Assembly (NCBI GenBank): GCA_037178625.1
Contig: CM074139.1
Coordinates: 2,666,001-2,730,000 of the forward strand
Reading direction: 5' to 3'
DNA length: 64,000 nt
DNA from: Skeletonema tropicum
Lineage: Eukaryota; Bacillariophyta; Thalassiosirophyceae; Thalassiosirales; Thalassiosiraceae
Of the stretch, positions 63,232 through 64,000 are shown piece by piece (the first letter of the stretch is position 1; each line of letters opens with the position of its first letter). The notes beneath the pieces were generated by a model. It was given only the letters and a program-made list of their open reading frames with translations. It was not told where the DNA came from and ran no database searches. The translations under genes were made by a program, and so were the position numbers.

Positions 63232-63968
63232 TTACTCCCCACTCCAGGTGTGCCAGTTGGACATCCCCGGCCCATTCTCAATGAGTGGCCGGATGCGGTG
63301 GTGCCTGTCCCTACTCCCTCTGAGCAGGAGGGAGTTTGCCCGGACTAGGGCAAGGGACATGCGTACCCGCACATAGAATATCATCTGGCTACGCTGACGC
63401 TCCCACTTTTCAGCTAAGTGTGTACCCAGTTGACGCATCGCATTCAAGGCCTCTCTACCTGGCATTCCATCAGCCGTGAAGCAGAGGGGGGTGAAGTCCC
63501 GACGTCGTTCAAGACAAGCTGCCTTGTACTTGCGGATTTTCTCCCTCTCTTGTTGCCTCAAGACAGCCGAAGGCGCCTTGTTGCGGTAGGAGCGGCAGTC
63601 CGCGTCGGTGATGCGAGTGTCAAAGACAGTTCGACGCTGTCTCTTCCAGAAGTGGGAGACCATCACATCTCCACGCTCTTCCGTTGTTGTCACTGGGGTC
63701 GACCCATCAGTTGCGTTTTGTTGTTGCGTGGTATTTTCAGCCTCTGCTGCGGCAGCAGCCTCTGCCTCTGCAGCAGTGCGTTGAGTACTAGTGTAGATAA
63801 AGGGTTCGTACTCAACGTCACCGGGAGTGAAGGCTTGCTTGCACAAGGACCAAATTCTCTCGTAACATCATTGTGGCGGCAATGGACGAGACCGCCCACC
63901 TTGCATTGGAGAGCATGTTCCACCGTCATTTTTGCACCACATCCATCGCATAGGTCTGACAAATCCAT
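63232..63968 (-). pseudogene. Retroelement ORF2 C-terminus (zinc-knuckle and conserved tail), truncated by the window edge
   Basis: Minus strand. The first stretch (from 63968) has LCDGCGAKMTVEHALQCKVGG, a C2HC-type zinc motif typical of RT-encoding stramenopile elements. The frame shifts at about 63848 (REFG to LCKQAFTPGDVEYEPFIY) and continues to 63232 with FWKRQRRTVFDTRITDADCRSY, a long basic helix, then FVRVRMSLALVRANSLLLRGSR-like residues. These match the conserved tail of such proteins as I remember them. RT itself would lie to the right of the window. One frameshift suggests a dead copy, though the element tail is otherwise well kept. Confidence 0.65.
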
Positions 63969-64000
63969 CGGCTTCAGGTTGTACCGGAGACGTAAGTTGT

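Overview
Eukaryotic nuclear DNA, most likely from a diatom (a stramenopile, probably centric). Several gene types point there: short GT-AG introns of 79-161 bp, a secreted Cys-rich protein with ECEGDCD-type repeats and Pro/Thr linkers, a STAND ATPase, stramenopile-type retroelement Gag and RT tails, and a large Ty1/copia element. The assignment is an inference from protein style; no rRNA or organelle marker is present.

Layout. 1-4.1 kb: a decayed retrotransposon gag on the minus strand, split by a 2,321-bp element (719-3039). That element has perfect 18-bp terminal inverted repeats (TIRs) and a 5-bp target-site duplication (TSD), and it carries a spliced coiled-coil gene. Removing it rejoins gag in frame. 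4.2-6.1 kb: an orphan gene and intergenic DNA. 6.1-16.9 kb: a rearranged Ty1/copia element. pol is on the minus strand and gag on the plus strand. One LTR is whole; a second LTR is split into two oppositely oriented pieces 4 kb apart. A non-LTR block of about 450 bp is duplicated around the right end. 17-20.9 kb: gene-poor DNA with a 186-bp satellite-like array and a Tc1/mariner-type MITE. 20.9-24.6 kb: STAND ATPase. 25-27.1 kb: secreted Cys-rich protein with a 12-nt microexon. 27.4-28.4 kb: a TIR element built around arrays of the palindrome GAATCCTAGGATTC.

30-53.7 kb is a dispersed family of five MATH-BTB genes (four intact, one broken). The intact ones all end in a SAP-like motif, an unusual architecture. 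Genes 1 and 2 sit in a recent segmental duplication. Three copies of a tRNA-derived SINE lie among them, each with a 15-19 bp TSD, two with T-tracts at the 3' end. LINE debris, two abutting foldback elements, a repeatedly frame-broken acidic gene, an 82-bp minisatellite, a secreted trypsin-like protease and an HRDC-PIF1 helicase fill the rest.

54-64 kb: a low-complexity C2H2 protein, a methylglyoxal-synthase-like gene with one frame break, two coiled-coil genes, a membrane-anchored PhyH-like gene with a frame break, and the RT C-terminus of a retroelement running off the right edge. The gene set does not form one pathway. The main themes are mobile-element nesting and expansion of likely Cullin-3 substrate adaptors (MATH-BTB-SAP).
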